A stretch of DNA of 64,000 nucleotides, taken from positions 23,715,307 to 23,779,306 of the forward strand of contig NC_068343.1 of assembly GCF_014633365.1 (NCBI RefSeq). The letters are read 5' to 3'. The notes under the pieces were generated by a model, which did not search any database, was not told the origin of the DNA, and saw only the letters and a program-made list of their open reading frames with translations. Origin of the DNA: Diospyros lotus. Taxonomy: Eukaryota; Streptophyta; Magnoliopsida; Ericales; Ebenaceae. Positions 12,781 to 25,332 of this stretch are shown piece by piece. Within the stretch, counting starts at the first letter, position 1, and each line of letters starts with the position of its first letter. The translations under genes and the position numbers were made by a program.

Positions 12781-15099
12781 TGTTAGAATAGTAATTTTCG
12801 GTGATTTATATGTGATATTTGTAGATAATTGTCAAGGAAGTGGGAAAAGTAAAAGGGTTGACTTATACCGTAGTGAGACCCGCAATGGCTTAAGGTATGT
12901 ATGGGAGATGTTGTGTGGTGTTGGTGTTGGTTCCTAATGATGGCAAATATATCCCAAGAGGGGAGGGGGGTGAATTGGGATTAGGTAAATTTTTTATACT
13001 TTAAAATTTTGATTGATGGCAAAACACTATGTTTCGAAATGTAGGATATATGTTTCGAAATAAACCTTTCTATTAAGTAGGTTTCGAAACCTACTATATA
13101 TGTTTCGAAATATACTTTACTGTTTTGCTTGATTCGAAATCTTTTACCTTGTATTTCAAACTAATGATCTTTGGCAATAATGATTTACATAAGTAAGAGT
13201 ATACCAAAGATGTTTGTATATCAAAGATAGGTTTTCTATGTATATGTATAAACTTGTTCTCAAGAAAACTATTTTAGACTTTGATAACAAAACTTATGTA
13301 AGCATGTGCAATAGGCAATAATGATACATGAAAGCTAAAGAACACTTTGCACACAAGATATATAGTGGTTCGGCACCCGCCTACTCCACTACCTTCAAGC
13401 TTACCCACTTAAAGGATTTTGCAATCCCAATCACTTTTACTAGTGATCACCACAACAAAGGTTTTACCACAGTTTGCCTTAAAACCTTAGAATGTGAGTT
13501 TTTACGGGCTCAACTTAAACCTAGCATCAAGTGAGTTTTAAGGCTAAACTCAAACCTTTGACACAATGAGTTTTAGGCTCAACTCAAATCTTTACACCAC
13601 AATGAGTTTTAGGCTAAACTCAAACCTTACAACAATTAAGATAAATAAAGTTTATCTTTACAACCCAATGGAATGTATAGTAATGAATATCTTACCAATG
13701 TGGTTGTACAAACCTCTTAACTTGAGGTGAGGAAAGCTGGAGGATGGTACCCGTTGTTTGCACTTACTTCTCATTTTTCACATCACAATGCACATCTATG
13801 GATGAATGGATCTTCGTTGAATGCTTGTCAAACGGATTTAGATCATTTGTGCTTGTGTGTGTGTGTGTCTCTAGTGTGTGCTCACTTGTTGTATCTTGTT
13901 ATAGCTCAATCAATCTCTATCAAATCTTTTCTTGTCTTTAAATACCTGCTATTTATACCAAGAGCTAGAATTCTGGCCGTTTATAGCCGTTAGAGACAAG
14001 ACAGAAAAGTAGGTTTCGAAACATACTTAGTAGATTTCAAAACATCACATAAATGCACTAAGGTTTCGAAATATGGACAACAGGTTTCGAAACATACAAG
14101 CTTCCAGCTGGACAAAGCACTTAGAGACAGCAGACAAGTGGGAGACAAACACTTATGCCCACTTTGAATATTTTAAAAGCACTCACATTCAAATTCAAAT
14201 TTGAATCTCATAGCATGGAGAATGCATTAATAAAATAATGGAGAATAAATACAAAGTTGCAAAACAATTGCATCTCTGTTTTCAAATGATCTGCTGACAG
14301 AATGTCAGAGATTTCGAAACATGACATGATAGGTTTCGAAACATACCTCTCTAGAAATGAGGTTTCGAAACATAGACATATAGGTTTCGAAACATGGTTC
14401 AAAACTTGAATTGAAAACACATACATTACATAGATGTTTCGAAATAGCATACACTGAAAACATTGAAAACCTTTTCAAAGGGGTTTCGAAACATGCATGG
14501 AAACATGAAAGATATTCAGAAACATTTGCTTGAAAGCAAAATCCACAACATGTATACATCATAGGTTAAATAAAAGTAAATGTCCACATTTTCTTTTATT
14601 TATATTTTACCTCCATTTACTTTAATACATAAATGTAAATAACGAAGTACCCCCTATTTGGATTCAATAAAAATACTTAGAAAATCAAAATCTAAATAAA
14701 TAAGAAAGTAGATTTTGGATTTTAGTACAAACTCAAGTTTTAGCAATAATACCACCTCCAAAATATATACTTTCTATTTAATGAAAAATTCATTAAAAAT
14801 CGTTTTAGCACCAATGAATGTTAGATATCAAATTACCGGGAGATAGTTTTCTAAAAAGAAAACTCTTTCTCATATGTCTCCTTATAAGGTGCTAACCTTC
14901 CAAACTTAGTCAAAAATAGGGTTTTCATTTTCATAAAGAGATACTTGATATACTTGATATTGAAATTGATATATATTGAAAACCACATACTTGACTCATG
15001 ACTTAGGGATTAAACCAATATATGTTTTTCATCATTAAAATTATTGTACAAAAAGTACAACAACAGTTGGTGGTGTTTAATTAATGCTTAAGCTAGCAT
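12781..15099. repeat. LTR-derived non-coding sequence with TTTCGAAA clusters
   Basis: This continues the sequence interrupted by the solo LTR. No gene is recognised. GTTTCGAAAC-type palindromes are clustered at 13030-13140, 14010-14100 and 14300-14500. Between them lie direct repeats of GAGTTTTAGGCT(C/A)AACTCAAA (about 13530-13625) and the GTGGTTCGG...CTCCACTACC landmark also seen near 8728 and 9060. It is probably one LTR of an unclassified retrotransposon. Confidence 0.55.
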
Positions 15100-16905
15100 C
15101 TAAACATGGGGGTATTTCATGTAAGTGTTAAGGGAATTTAAGTAATTTTATTTTATATATATATATCTTATATATATATATATAAGAGAAAGACACATTT
15201 TACATGAGAAGAAGAAATGAGAAGTTAAAGGAATAAAAGAGAAGGGGTGGCCATCGGGAGAGAGAGAGCAAGGCAAGTAGGGTTTCTTCTCATACTTCTT
15301 CCTTGAGTGTTTAAGCTCTAAAGAGGTTAAGAGGTTAAGGACATCTTCATCTTCTCATTCTCTTTCTATTTTGGTAGTTAATCTTGTTGATTATAAGAAG
15401 TAAAGAGATCTTGGGAGCTTATCATCTCAAGTGAGCCATCAAGAAGAATTTTAAGGCATATTCTTCTCATCTTTTGCTCCCCTAAACTCTTGGACTTTGG
15501 TGTGTTGAAAGTATGAGCTTGAAAACCAGGTTTTTCAAAGGTTTGTTCTTATTTGGTGCCTATGTCAAAATGATTGTAAATCTCCCTAGTCTCTTGATTT
15601 ATCTTGTGTGTCTCCTTTGAGTTTTGAAAAAGGGTTCGTTCTACCCTATAAACCTTTAGGAATGGTGCATTTTGTGTTAGGGTGTAGATCATGTAAGCAA
15701 AATTGTGAGACTTGCATGCTTGGAGCCCCTATCTTGAGCTAAAACCCTCTATTAGTCGATAGATGGCTTAACATATGTTGACCAATAGCCCCAAAGGCTG
15801 TTAGTCGATAGATGGCTTTGCATTTGTTGACTAACCACATCTTTTAAAGGGATTGGTCAACAGATGGTTGGGCCTTTGTCGACAGATGGTTGGGCCTTTG
15901 TCAACTGATGCTGTGGGTTTTCCTCCTCTAGAGGTTTGGTTGTGTTGGGAAGCTTCTCTTTTATTTCCAAATCATATTAAGTGATCTTGGGGGACTAAAT
16001 GAGCATTTTTTTGTGTATCGCCAATTGAGTTATGGCTCTTATGAAACTTACCATGAACCTATGGTTATTGTGCATAACATGAGCATGTTTTCATTCCTTT
16101 TCTTGTGTGGTGTGTGGGTGGATTAAGGCATTGGGTGGGAGCGAATCATCTTTAAGGGTGTATGTACTAATAAGCATAGCCCTAGGAGTGAGCTTTATGG
16201 CCCCAATGACCTCATGGTATGTGGTATGAATATGACCTTGGGTGGGAGTTGTTGTCCTCAAGGGTTGCGTGATAAGGAAGCGCAACCCTAGAAGTGAGCT
16301 ATCGGGCCCCAAGAGTCACTTGTGGTGGTGGGTGCAAGGCTTAGAGTATCGTGGTGTTGTTCATGTTTATATCATTCATGGGCTCTTGTATGCATGGCAT
16401 GGGCATGATTTGTTGGCTTATTTTCTTCCTATTTATGTTGGTTTATTGTGGCTTACTCGTATTGGTTCATGTTTTTTATTATTCATTGTTACACTTGTTG
16501 GGCTTTGTGGCTAATTCTTTTTATTTGCATCATTCTAGGTAAGGGTAAAGATAAGGCTAAGAGTAAGTCTAGTAGAGGTTGATTGTTTGGATAAATATGT
16601 ATAGAGTTCACCTAGAGGAAGGTCTTGGGGACTGTTGTGCTGAGAGGTTAGAGCCAGTTAGGCTCTCGATCCCTTAGGGTGTGTATGTATATGTTTTGTG
16701 CTTATGTCCTGATGTATTATCAAAAGGGGATGTAACTTTTATTTTAGCAGAGTATATGTGCCTACTTACTTCATTACGGTGTTTTCATGAGAGTTTATGT
16801 GGCATGCTTTAGTGGGTTGGTTTGAGTTGCTTTTATATCATACTACTAATAACCCTATCACGAATCCTCTATGCTAGCAGGGGCTCCGGGAGGTAGTCCG
16901 TTGCA
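15100..16905 (+). mobile_element. 5' LTR (LTR-B family) with primer-binding site downstream
   Basis: A long TATA run near 15155-15190 is followed by a GA-rich leader. The 3' half is alignable with LTR-B (6728-8039). It ends CCGTTGCA at 16905 (LTR-B has CCGTTACA), and a methionine-tRNA-type primer-binding site begins two bases later, so this is a 5' LTR. The left boundary is approximate. GTCGA(C/T)AGATGG motifs cluster at 15760-15910. Confidence 0.7.
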
Positions 16906-16907
16906 GT

Positions 16908-16920
16908 TTGGTATCAGAGC
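16908..16920 (+). other. Primer-binding site, initiator-Met tRNA type
   Basis: TTGGTATCAGAGC lies immediately inside the LTR end. It is complementary to the 3' end of plant initiator methionine tRNA, the usual minus-strand primer of many plant LTR retrotransposons. Confidence 0.85.
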
Positions 16921-17069
16921 AGGTTATCTAGGATGAGCTTTTGTACACATGGGCATGTGAGGTAGAGTTAAGAATATGTCATATGGTCTTATGTAAGTCT
17001 GAATAAGAGCATGTATTACAAGTAGACGTGGGTAAATATGGACTTTAAGTTTTAATTGTGCAGGATCAT

Positions 17070-17469
17070 GAGTGCACAAAGAGAAAGGCTACTAAAGTGG
17101 AGTCAGGGTTGTGGACGGTCCGCACTCGTACTTTCTGCTGCTTTTGAGTCTCCGAGATAGCCGAGTTGAGAGTAGCGCCAAGAGATGGCAGAACTACAAA
17201 GAGCGTTAATTGGGATGCAAAGGGTTGTGAAAATGCTTACTGTCGACTATGCAAAGCAAGACTAAGTGACTCACGAAGTTAGGGGGAGTTCGGTGGAAGA
17301 TAATGTGAGTCAGACCCACAATCCAGCGGTACAGGGGGTGGAGAGTAGCATAGGTGGACAATTACTTAAGGACTTTATGGCGTTACGACCCCTGAATTCT
17401 ATAGGGGCGTGGATGTTTCGGCAGTTGAAAACTGGATGTTACTTATAGAAAAGCATCTATGTTCAATGG
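17070..17469 (+). pseudogene. Decayed Ty3/gypsy gag start
   Basis: Downstream of the primer-binding site an ATG (17069) starts MSAQRE, but stops and frame changes follow. A gag-like stretch (DFMALRPLN, then in a shifted frame ENWMLLIEKHL) is recognisable near 17370-17455. It matches the conserved Gag region in which a Trp-Met-Leu motif follows FxxLxPP. The frame is cut at 17469, where another LTR begins. No intact product is possible. The lineage is probably the same Tekay/Del-like group as the 5' LTR, by inference. Confidence 0.6.
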
Positions 17470-18531
17470 TGTAATACCCGAAAACTTTGTAAAGCTTATA
17501 TACATAAAGGAATGGAACATTTCAAATAGTTAAATCCTGTTTACATAAAGAAATGGAACATTTCAAAGAGTTACGAAAATTTTGGGTCAAAATAGTAGCC
17601 TCCAAAATGGGGGTAGAAGTGGAGTTTCAAAAAAACTTAGGGCACAAGTGTAATTTACTAAAATGCCGGGGTATTGGCATAATAAATCTTTTCCTAGGGG
17701 TAGTAGGGAAATTTAAGGATGGCCCAGGGACCAAGTGGCGAGGGGTCTAAATGTAATTACCCGAAAAGCTCGGGCCAAGGAATAATTTTTGAAACCCCAA
17801 AACTAGAGCATTAAAAATGAATTAAACCAACTAACCATTGAAAGTAATTATGAGACACGCAAAATGGAGCATGAGGTGGCAGGGGTAAGTGGCAATGTAA
17901 TAATCATGGCGCTAGGTGGTGGGACACTTTGCAGAACATGATTGGTCCGAAAAACTATAAATAGGGCCTTGAGGGTGATGAATGAAGTATTTGGGTTGGA
18001 ATTTAGGCTAGATTTTTGGCTATTTGAGAAGGGTGGAAGATAGGATTTTGTTCTTAAAAAAGAATGGAAAATTCTGCAAAAAAAAAAGGGTGGAATCGGA
18101 GAAGAAACGAGGGAGAATGTGCTTTGCTAGAGTTTTCGAAGCTTTTGCGGAATCTAGGCCGAAACTACCAAAAAATAGCCAAGTAAGTCCGATCTAAACT
18201 TATATTTAGGTAGATGAGAGAAAGAGTGAGCTATAGGAAAAAATGGAAGTCGAATAGAAGTTAAAACGAAGGAGAAAAATGCAAAAAATAAAGGCATCGA
18301 CGAATAGTCGCCTTCATTTTTTGCAATTTTCTCCTTCGTTTTAACTCCGATTCCGACAACAACGAACAACTGCCTCCATTTTTAAGGCGTAAGTGAATTT
18401 TTTATGGGCTTAAGTGTAATTTTGTTGGGGCTGAAGTATAATTTTTTAAAGTTATTAGGGTAAAAGTATAATTTTTTAAAGTTAGGGGGACTAAGTATAT
18501 TTTTTTGGAAACTTGAGGACTTGAGGGTAAC
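17470..18531 (+). mobile_element. 5' part of a forward LTR inserted in the gag relic
   Basis: It begins TGTAATACCCG right after coding-like gag sequence (left flank AATGG). It has an ATTGGTCC...CTATAAATAGGG promoter-like stretch near 17945-17970. It is then interrupted at 18532 by a reverse LTR. The right end was not located, so the target duplication could not be tested. Confidence 0.6.
17958..17970 (+). promoter_or_regulatory. Candidate TATA box in LTR
   Basis: ACTATAAATAGGG preceded by GATTGGTCC, a CCAAT-type element on the opposite strand. This is a compact LTR promoter pattern. A second one (GGCTATAAATAACC near 21020) belongs to another LTR. Confidence 0.5.
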
Positions 18532-20570
18532 TGTAAGACCCCGCTTTTCCCAGGGCATTAGATAATGTAAGATTTCGAGGATATTTTTTTTCCAACAGAC
18601 ACTCCACTCAAATCGTTCCCCAACAATCCCGTTACACTTTCTCAATATATCAAACTTAATAATTAATAAACTAAAACAGGTAAATCATCTCAAATGCGGA
18701 AACTAGATCATAACCTCAAACGGTATATAACCGAACTCATCTTATTCATAACATGAAAAGTCTTACCATCGTTTAACATGACATCATCATAATCCAAAAG
18801 ACATGCTACGAACACCTACAAGTTGTCGTCACTCCTTGGCAATTCATTTCCCTTTGGCACCGCTGCTTTCACCTGGAATGCTTGGATATTCCAAGGACAA
18901 AGTCCAAATAAGATGTTGGATCATCTAAGTGAGAGTTTAAAATACTTTTTCTTGAATGTATGCAAGACATGAAACAAACCGACATAACCCGACATGTCCA
19001 AGCCCAAGAAAATCCCACATAACACTTAACCCTAATCGGGAAAAATGCAATCTCTCTAAAGGCAACATAACCACATCGACATATTGGCATAACACAATCC
19101 TGCTTAAGAGGGACAATCTCAATGCATGAACCTGGGTATCACCTCTATATCATGTTAGGCACTAGGCTCCCACTCAAAACCATTCCGGATCTCAACACAA
19201 CCCTAGCCACAAGATGATCAACACTATCCCCGGAATCAATGTCTACCTAGGCAATAATCCTATTTCTCAAAGGAACCTAGGGTGATGTCCACTCTCAGCC
19301 CGCCACTTGAGTACCATAGGGTGAAGTCCATCTCAACCCCTTCCCAAGTGAGTCACATAACATTAATCCTTGGCACGCATCTTGAGTGCTATCACTCAAG
19401 TGCCACAACATAGGTTGAAACCCACATCCCACATGGACAACACACAAATATGCCAATATCAAATACCATGATTCGATGCATCATATAAAACAACATTTCA
19501 TGTACATAATTTATCACACAAAATTAAATGCACATGCATAAAAAATTTTGGGACGAACCTCCCACATGAACACAACCATAACAAGTTCATCCATTCACAT
19601 GCAACAAAACCCTTTGCATGTAATCAAATCAAGTTTAGGTAGAAACAAAACCAAGTTTTAGGATGGAACTACTCACAGTAAACCAAATTTTAAAGTAAGA
19701 ACACTTACGTTGAATGAAACTCAGAACACCTTGAATCTCGTGCCCAATCTTGATTCTTATGCTAAACTTCTAACGGTTCTCAAACCCGTGTCTCAACGTA
19801 CAATGACCATCATATATATTCAAGGAATTCAATATTCAATCTCTCATTTGTCCATTTATTCTCCAACTTCTCCAAATGGTGCCTCCTATTTATAGGCCTT
19901 GGAGTTTAACCACCAAGTTTGTTATATTTCTTAATCATTTCAATTTTTTTTCAAATCTTCTAAGATTTTTTACAATCATTTCAAATCTTTTAAGATCTTC
20001 TATAATAATTTCAAATCTTCTAAGATCTTCTCCAATCATTCCAAATCTTCTAAAATATTTTTCAATCATTCTTATCAAATCAAATCTTACCCAAATCTTA
20101 TCCTTGAAGTCATCATAAGCATTTATCCTTATCTCTAAAGTCATCATGAGACTTTATCCTTATCTCTAAAGTTATCATGAGCCTTCATCCTTATCTCTAG
20201 AGTCATCATGAGCCTTGATCTTATCTCTAAAGTCATCATGAGACTTCATCTTATCTCTAAAGTCATCATGAGGCTTTATCCTTAATCTCTCGGATGCCCC
20301 TAAGAAAAAGGTTTCAAGAATTACACTTTGGCCCAAAATTTTTGGATAATTACACTTAGACCCCTTTTTTTAATTGCATTTATGCCCTTAAAGAAAGGAT
20401 TTATTACACTAATACCCCAAAGTTTTAGATAAATTACACTTTTACCCAAACTTTAATATTTATGATTTTACCCCTGGCTCAGAAACTCCACTTTTATCTC
20501 AAGACTTTCATAATCCTTTGAAATGCCCTATTTCCTCAAATATTTGAATATAAAAATCTTGGATATTACA
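18532..20570 (-). mobile_element. Reverse-oriented LTR (TGTAAGACCCC...GGATATTACA)
   Basis: The start TGTAAGACCCCGC, the segment with TGCGGAAACTAG, the CACCTGGAATGCTTGG/ATTCCAAGG region (about 18870) and the end GGATATTACA align with the solo LTRs at 9606 and 21136. The flanks GTAAC (left) and TCATT (right) do not match, so either this is not a clean solo LTR or one side was rearranged. Tandem ATCTCTAAAGTCATCATGAG units occupy 20105-20290. Confidence 0.65.
20105..20290. repeat. Minisatellite of about 33 bp units
   Basis: About five imperfect tandem units of the form CTTATCTCTAAAGTCATCATGAG(A/C)CTTTATC. They lie inside the reverse LTR at 18532-20570. Confidence 0.75.
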
Positions 20571-20789
20571 TCATTTATGATCATTCAGTTTTCCAGGCTA
20601 AAATTAGTTATACCGAAAACTATCTTTGTTCTGATTGCTTTCAGTGTCATAAATCCCATCTCAAAACACTTATCAATGACATACCTTTTTCTTTAGATAT
20701 TTACATTCTGGGGTACTCCCTTCCATCAATTTGGAAATTACTTAACTAAATTCTCAAACCAATTTTCAATTCCTTGAACTTACTTAACA
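20571..20789 (-). repeat. Fragment of a related reverse LTR
   Basis: This stretch (TTTACATTCTGGGGTACTCC and its flanks) is alignable with 12540-12700 in the solo LTR at 9606 (TTTACATTCCGGGGCATTCC). It has no recognisable terminus and no coding content. Confidence 0.5.
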
Positions 20790-21135
20790 CTACGCAATAT
20801 GCTGTATTATAGCAAGGGGGTAGAAGTGCAAGAGAGCAAAAGAACAAAGACCAAACAACAAAACTGGTGTGAACACTACAAATGACCAGCAGCCATAGTG
20901 CGGCTACCGACCATGGGTGTCAAATCACTAGTTAAAGAATGAGGCAGACCATCATGGCCTAAGGGATAAGCTCAGGGCTGTGGGACGACCTGATTGGTTG
21001 GAGGAATAGCCGAAAATGGCTATAAATAACCGAGGTTAAGGCCGAGAGTTTCATCAAGTTTCATGCAAAAAATTTGGGTGTTTTGGGAAAAATTAAGAGG
21101 CTTGGATAAAGGGCTTTGGTTCCTGAAAGGTTATG
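20790..21135 (+). mobile_element. LTR-Z, first visible segment (U3 with promoter)
   Basis: It contains GATTGG and GGCTATAAATAACC (about 21010-21030) and runs into the solo LTR at 21136. The LTR resumes at 22906, is split again at 23493 by the Helitron, and ends at 41522 next to a primer-binding site. The 5' end is not visible. Confidence 0.55.
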
Positions 21136-22900
21136 TGTAACGCCTCACTTTTCCAAATACACAATGATGTAAAATATAAGCCAACATCATCCCCAGCGTT
21201 ATGGAAACCCTTGCCAACGGAAGCATTTGGATCGAACCTGAAAGCTTAACGAAAGCTAAACAAATGGGGGTTTCCACTATATTTCCTTTACAAGTGCAAG
21301 AAATGTAAAAGACTCTCAATACTCCAAAAGGACACAACTTATTACTGTAGTACAACTATAGGGCACCATTTTATTACAAACTTGAGTACCTAGGTGTTAT
21401 TACAATACATCCTTGTTATATGATTACACGGGTACATAATAAGTCAAAAACTCAAAGCTAGCGGAGCTCCACCTCCTTGCCCATGTTTGAACTGGAACCT
21501 GAAACACCTGATACTTCTGATATACCTGAAACGTGGAACGTTCCAAGGGCATCAACCCAAGTTAGATATTACATCTAAGCAAGTGAATCCGAAAAGGAAA
21601 TGTATGTGTGTGCAAATGCAATAATGCCATTATAAAATCCACCCCTGTGGTAGTAATGCCAGGGTGTTGCAATCACCCCAGCGGTCATCATAGTCACCCC
21701 TGGCTCACCGTAAGAGCACGAGTTCTTCCATGATGGCCCAACAACTAGCCACAGTCACCAACACAAACATGATATATGACAAAGCAGAAGGAATATGCAT
21801 AGCTAAGGGAAAATAAGACGTGTAAGCCACAAAGGCATGTTATGCAAGTTAACATCCACACACAAGTGAAGCAACAAATGCTCAAAGTGTTACAAAACAT
21901 GCAGGAATCACTCACCTTGACTAATCACCTTAGGAAGCACGATTTACAACGAGCGGGATTGGTTTTCTGATTGCTTGACACAAACTTCGAGAAAGACTCG
22001 AAAACTCCGTCGAGGCCCATTCCCCCTCGATTCTCCACCGATTTTCTTCCTTCTTTTTGTAGGATTCTCTCATTTTTCTCAAGAACAAGACCCTCTCCTT
22101 TGTTTCCCTCAATTTGGAAGAGATTATCCTCTAGAATGTTTGAAATGATTTGTGATTAACATAGGCCCCTATTTATAGAATTTTCTAACCAACCACATGT
22201 CGCCACCTCATGAGTCCTTAACTTAGCTTCCAAGTAGTCCAATGGTTGCTTTCCATGTGTCCTTGAAGATAAGATTTGGAGACTTTATCAAACTTGGAGG
22301 CTAAATAGTTTTTATGGCCAATCACGCGATGCCACCTCATGGGGTCATTATGAGCCATCGTGTGATCTTATCTTTTCTTCTAAATAACTAATGGAAGCTT
22401 ACCACATGTCTTTACCTTGGAGACTAAGCAAAAGACTTGGAGAAGACTCAGAAAAGACTTAACAAAGACTTAAAGAAGACTTGGAGAAGACTTACTTTAA
22501 CAAAGACTTGGACTTGGATTTCAAAATGATCCAAAGCTATATTTGATTTGAGTTTGAAGTCTAATATATTTTGAAGCAATATTTTAAGGTTTCAACAAAC
22601 GACACTTCAGCCCGAATTTTTCACGTAACTACACTTAGACCCTTTGCAACTTGGTCCCCATTTTTAATTGCACTTTTTGGTTCTTAAAAAATAGATAAAT
22701 TACACTTAGCACCCTAAGATTTTAGATAAATTACACTTTTACCCAACTTCAATAATTATGATTTTGCCACTGGTTCAGAAATTGAACCTTTGTCTCAAGG
22801 CTTCTATAATCCTTTGAAATGACCTATTTCTTCAAGTATTAGAACCTAATAACTTTAGGTATCACCTCATATTTGAGTTTAAAAAATCTGGGGTATTACA
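21136..22900 (-). mobile_element. Solo LTR with TTATG target duplication
   Basis: It begins TGTAACGCCTC and ends GGGGTATTACA, with TTATG on both sides (21131-21135 and 22901-22905). It is alignable with the reverse LTRs at 9606, 18532 and 42700. It has no internal region. It is inserted in LTR-Z. Confidence 0.88.
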
Positions 22901-22905
22901 TTATG

Positions 22906-23493
22906 GATCACTTTTGGAGAATTTGGGGAGTTTTTGTGTTGATTTGAATGTGTTATGAAGCTTAGCCAGAAAGTTGGGTATGGCCGAAGTCGAGGATTAA
23001 TCGGTCGATTTGAGGGTGCTTTGGCTAGAATTTTAAGCTAAGAATGGTTCCATTGTATTCAGGAGAAAAAACTGAGCCAGAAGAGGAAGAAAAATCAAAG
23101 AAATAAGCCAAAACCAGGTCACCACAGTGAGAGGATCATCGAAGAAGATGACCAGCAAATCAGGCGCATGAGATGCATGCGCTAGGTGAGTGGCTGCAGG
23201 TGCATGAGAAGGTAAGAAAATAGGGGGAAAGGAAAACAATAGAACAAAATAGAGAAAATGGGAAAAAATTTAAAAAATTAGGAAATGAAGTTTTATTAAT
23301 TTTTCAAAAAATTTGACCCAAAAATTATCTGCGCATGAGTTTTGAGGATAGGGTACCCATACCAAGGAAGCCAGAGAAGCTAAATCAAGGTGAGTGGTTT
23401 ACCCAAAAAATTTACACTTGATATGTTGCCTAAATAAGTATGGATTTTACAAGGGATTTGCCAAGTTTGTGTGCATCTTGTTATATATATATA
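22906..23493 (+). mobile_element. LTR-Z, second segment
   Basis: Non-coding sequence continuing LTR-Z after the solo LTR and its target duplication. It ends in TTATATATATATA, where the Helitron begins. The matching continuation is at 40802, which starts TATATATATATTC. Confidence 0.5.
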
Positions 23494-23639
23494 CTAGCGT
23501 ATACCCGTGCCTTGTAAATAATATTAAGATTAAAATGCAATAATGTTCACTAATATTGCAAAAAAAAAAAATCGTAAACACTGAACAATTTATATTATTT
23601 TAATTAATAAAAATAGAATTAAAAAAATAAATGAATTCC

Positions 23640-24360
23640 CCCCACCGTCATCGCACCTACCGATGGTGTGGGTGGGTGGGTTTGTGAAAGAGAGAAAGAA
23701 AGATAGAGTAAGTGGTTGTCGCACCTGCTGTCGTCCCTCTCACCCCTCTCACTGTTGTCGCACCCATCAGCTTGCCGTCACACATGCCGATAGTGTGGGT
23801 GGGTGGGTCTGTGAGAGAGAGAAAGATAAAGGGAGAAATAGATAGGCATTGAGTGAGGGAGTGAGTGGTCGTCGCACCTGCCAGCCCCCCACCCATTGTC
23901 GTCCCTCTCACACCCCCTTCACCGTTATCGACCTTCCTTTCCCCCCCACCGTTGTTGCACCCGCCAATGACGTGGATGGGTGGGTCTATGAGAGAGAGAA
24001 ACACAGAGGGGGAGAGGGAGATAGTGAGTGAGGGAATGAGTGGTCATCGGACTCGCTGGCGCCCCGCCGTCATCTCTCCTGCCCCCCCATCGCCGTCTTA
24101 CCCACTGGTTCCCCACCCTGCCGTCGACCCTCCCTTTCCCCCCACTATCGTCGTACCCGGTGATGACATGGGTGGATGGGCTTGTGAGAGAGAGAAATGG
24201 AGAGTGAGGGAGAGAGACAATGAGTGAGAGATGGGCGGATGGGTCTGTGAGAGAGAGAAAGAGAGAGGGAGAGAGAGAGAGACAGTGAATAAGAGGTGGG
24301 TGGGTGGCTCTGCGAGAAAGAGAAAGAGGGAGAGAGAGAGGCAATGAGTGAGAAAGTGAG
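23640..24360. repeat. Diverged minisatellite with G(T/C)GGGTGGGT and GAGAGAGA blocks
   Basis: Several imperfect units of roughly 130-190 bp. Each has a GTCGCACC/ACCGTTGTTGCACC part, a GGGTGGGTGGGT part and a GAGAGAGAGAAAG part. Open frames on both strands here reflect the repeat composition (Ser/Pro/His-rich translations) and not a gene. Confidence 0.8.
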
Positions 24361-24490
24361 TGGGCGGGAACATCATTCATCTCAGCCAATGTCAACCATT
24401 GATATATATTTAAAATTCATCTCAACCATTAAAATATCTCTCTCATATATTTTACATATTTTCAAAAACTCTTCTGCTTTATTATATAGA

Positions 24491-25332
24491 AGGTTAAGGA
24501 GTATTGATTTTACATAAACACTTTAATTAGTGAAATTAAATATTTCAATTATATGAACATTTTTTTTTTGTCCCTAATTATATAAACAAATCTAACTATT
24601 TTCTTTCTTTCTCAATTTTATTTTTTTATTTTTAAAATTTTGATATATATATATTTTTGCAATTAAAAATATTTTTTGTAATTTAAAAATATATTTATTT
24701 GTTAAAATTATAATTTTAATCTATTTAGATAAAGGGACAAATTGATCTTTTAACAATTAACTCACATAATTGACATATTTTTTTACAATTTGACATATCA
24801 AATAAAAGATTGATATAACTTTAAATTATACTTTTTTTTTTACCAAATATAAACCAACATTATCTAATTTTATCGGTATTTTATATCTTAAAGTTTTATA
24901 TAAAATATGATTAATTATCTTAAAATTTTTGAATTTGTGTCAGAAGTTGCCATTTTGTGTAAAAGAAACCAGTGCTTAAGCCACCAATCCAAATTTAAAA
25001 ATCTTCAATTAACAAGAATACCCCAGATTCCAAAAAAGACCATTTAAACCATGTAGTATTTTAAATTCACAGCGTAATAAATTTCAGGAATCAGTTTCAC
25101 AAACTTCAGAATTGAGTTGAAGGTAGAAATTTATGCATATTCTGTCTTCAGCAGGTGAATGGACCCCATTTCCATTAAACCAAAATAACCTAAAGCTAAT
25201 GTTTGAAAACTATGCTTTAACTGCACTAATAATGCAAATTGCATAGAGTACTGACAAAGTTAAGAAAAATTTTTGTTTTTTTTTTTAAGTGAAAATGCAT
25301 TAATATTAAGTAGAAAGAAAAATTTTTGTTAC
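24491..25332. other. AT-rich non-coding stretch
   Basis: No coding region, RNA gene or clear repeat boundary is visible. I looked here on the minus strand for the next PIF exon (helix 2 of the bHLH) and did not find it. Confidence 0.6.

Noticed and set aside
23657..24395. Frames of up to 156 codons on both strands
   Set aside because: Produced by the G(T)GGGT/GAGA minisatellite. Ser-Leu-Pro-His repeats only.
23494..24490. A complete 1 kb Helitron on its own
   Set aside because: TCTATATAATAAAGC at 24490 is not preceded by A, and the LTR that the element split resumes only at 40802. Kept as an alternative, not the main reading.
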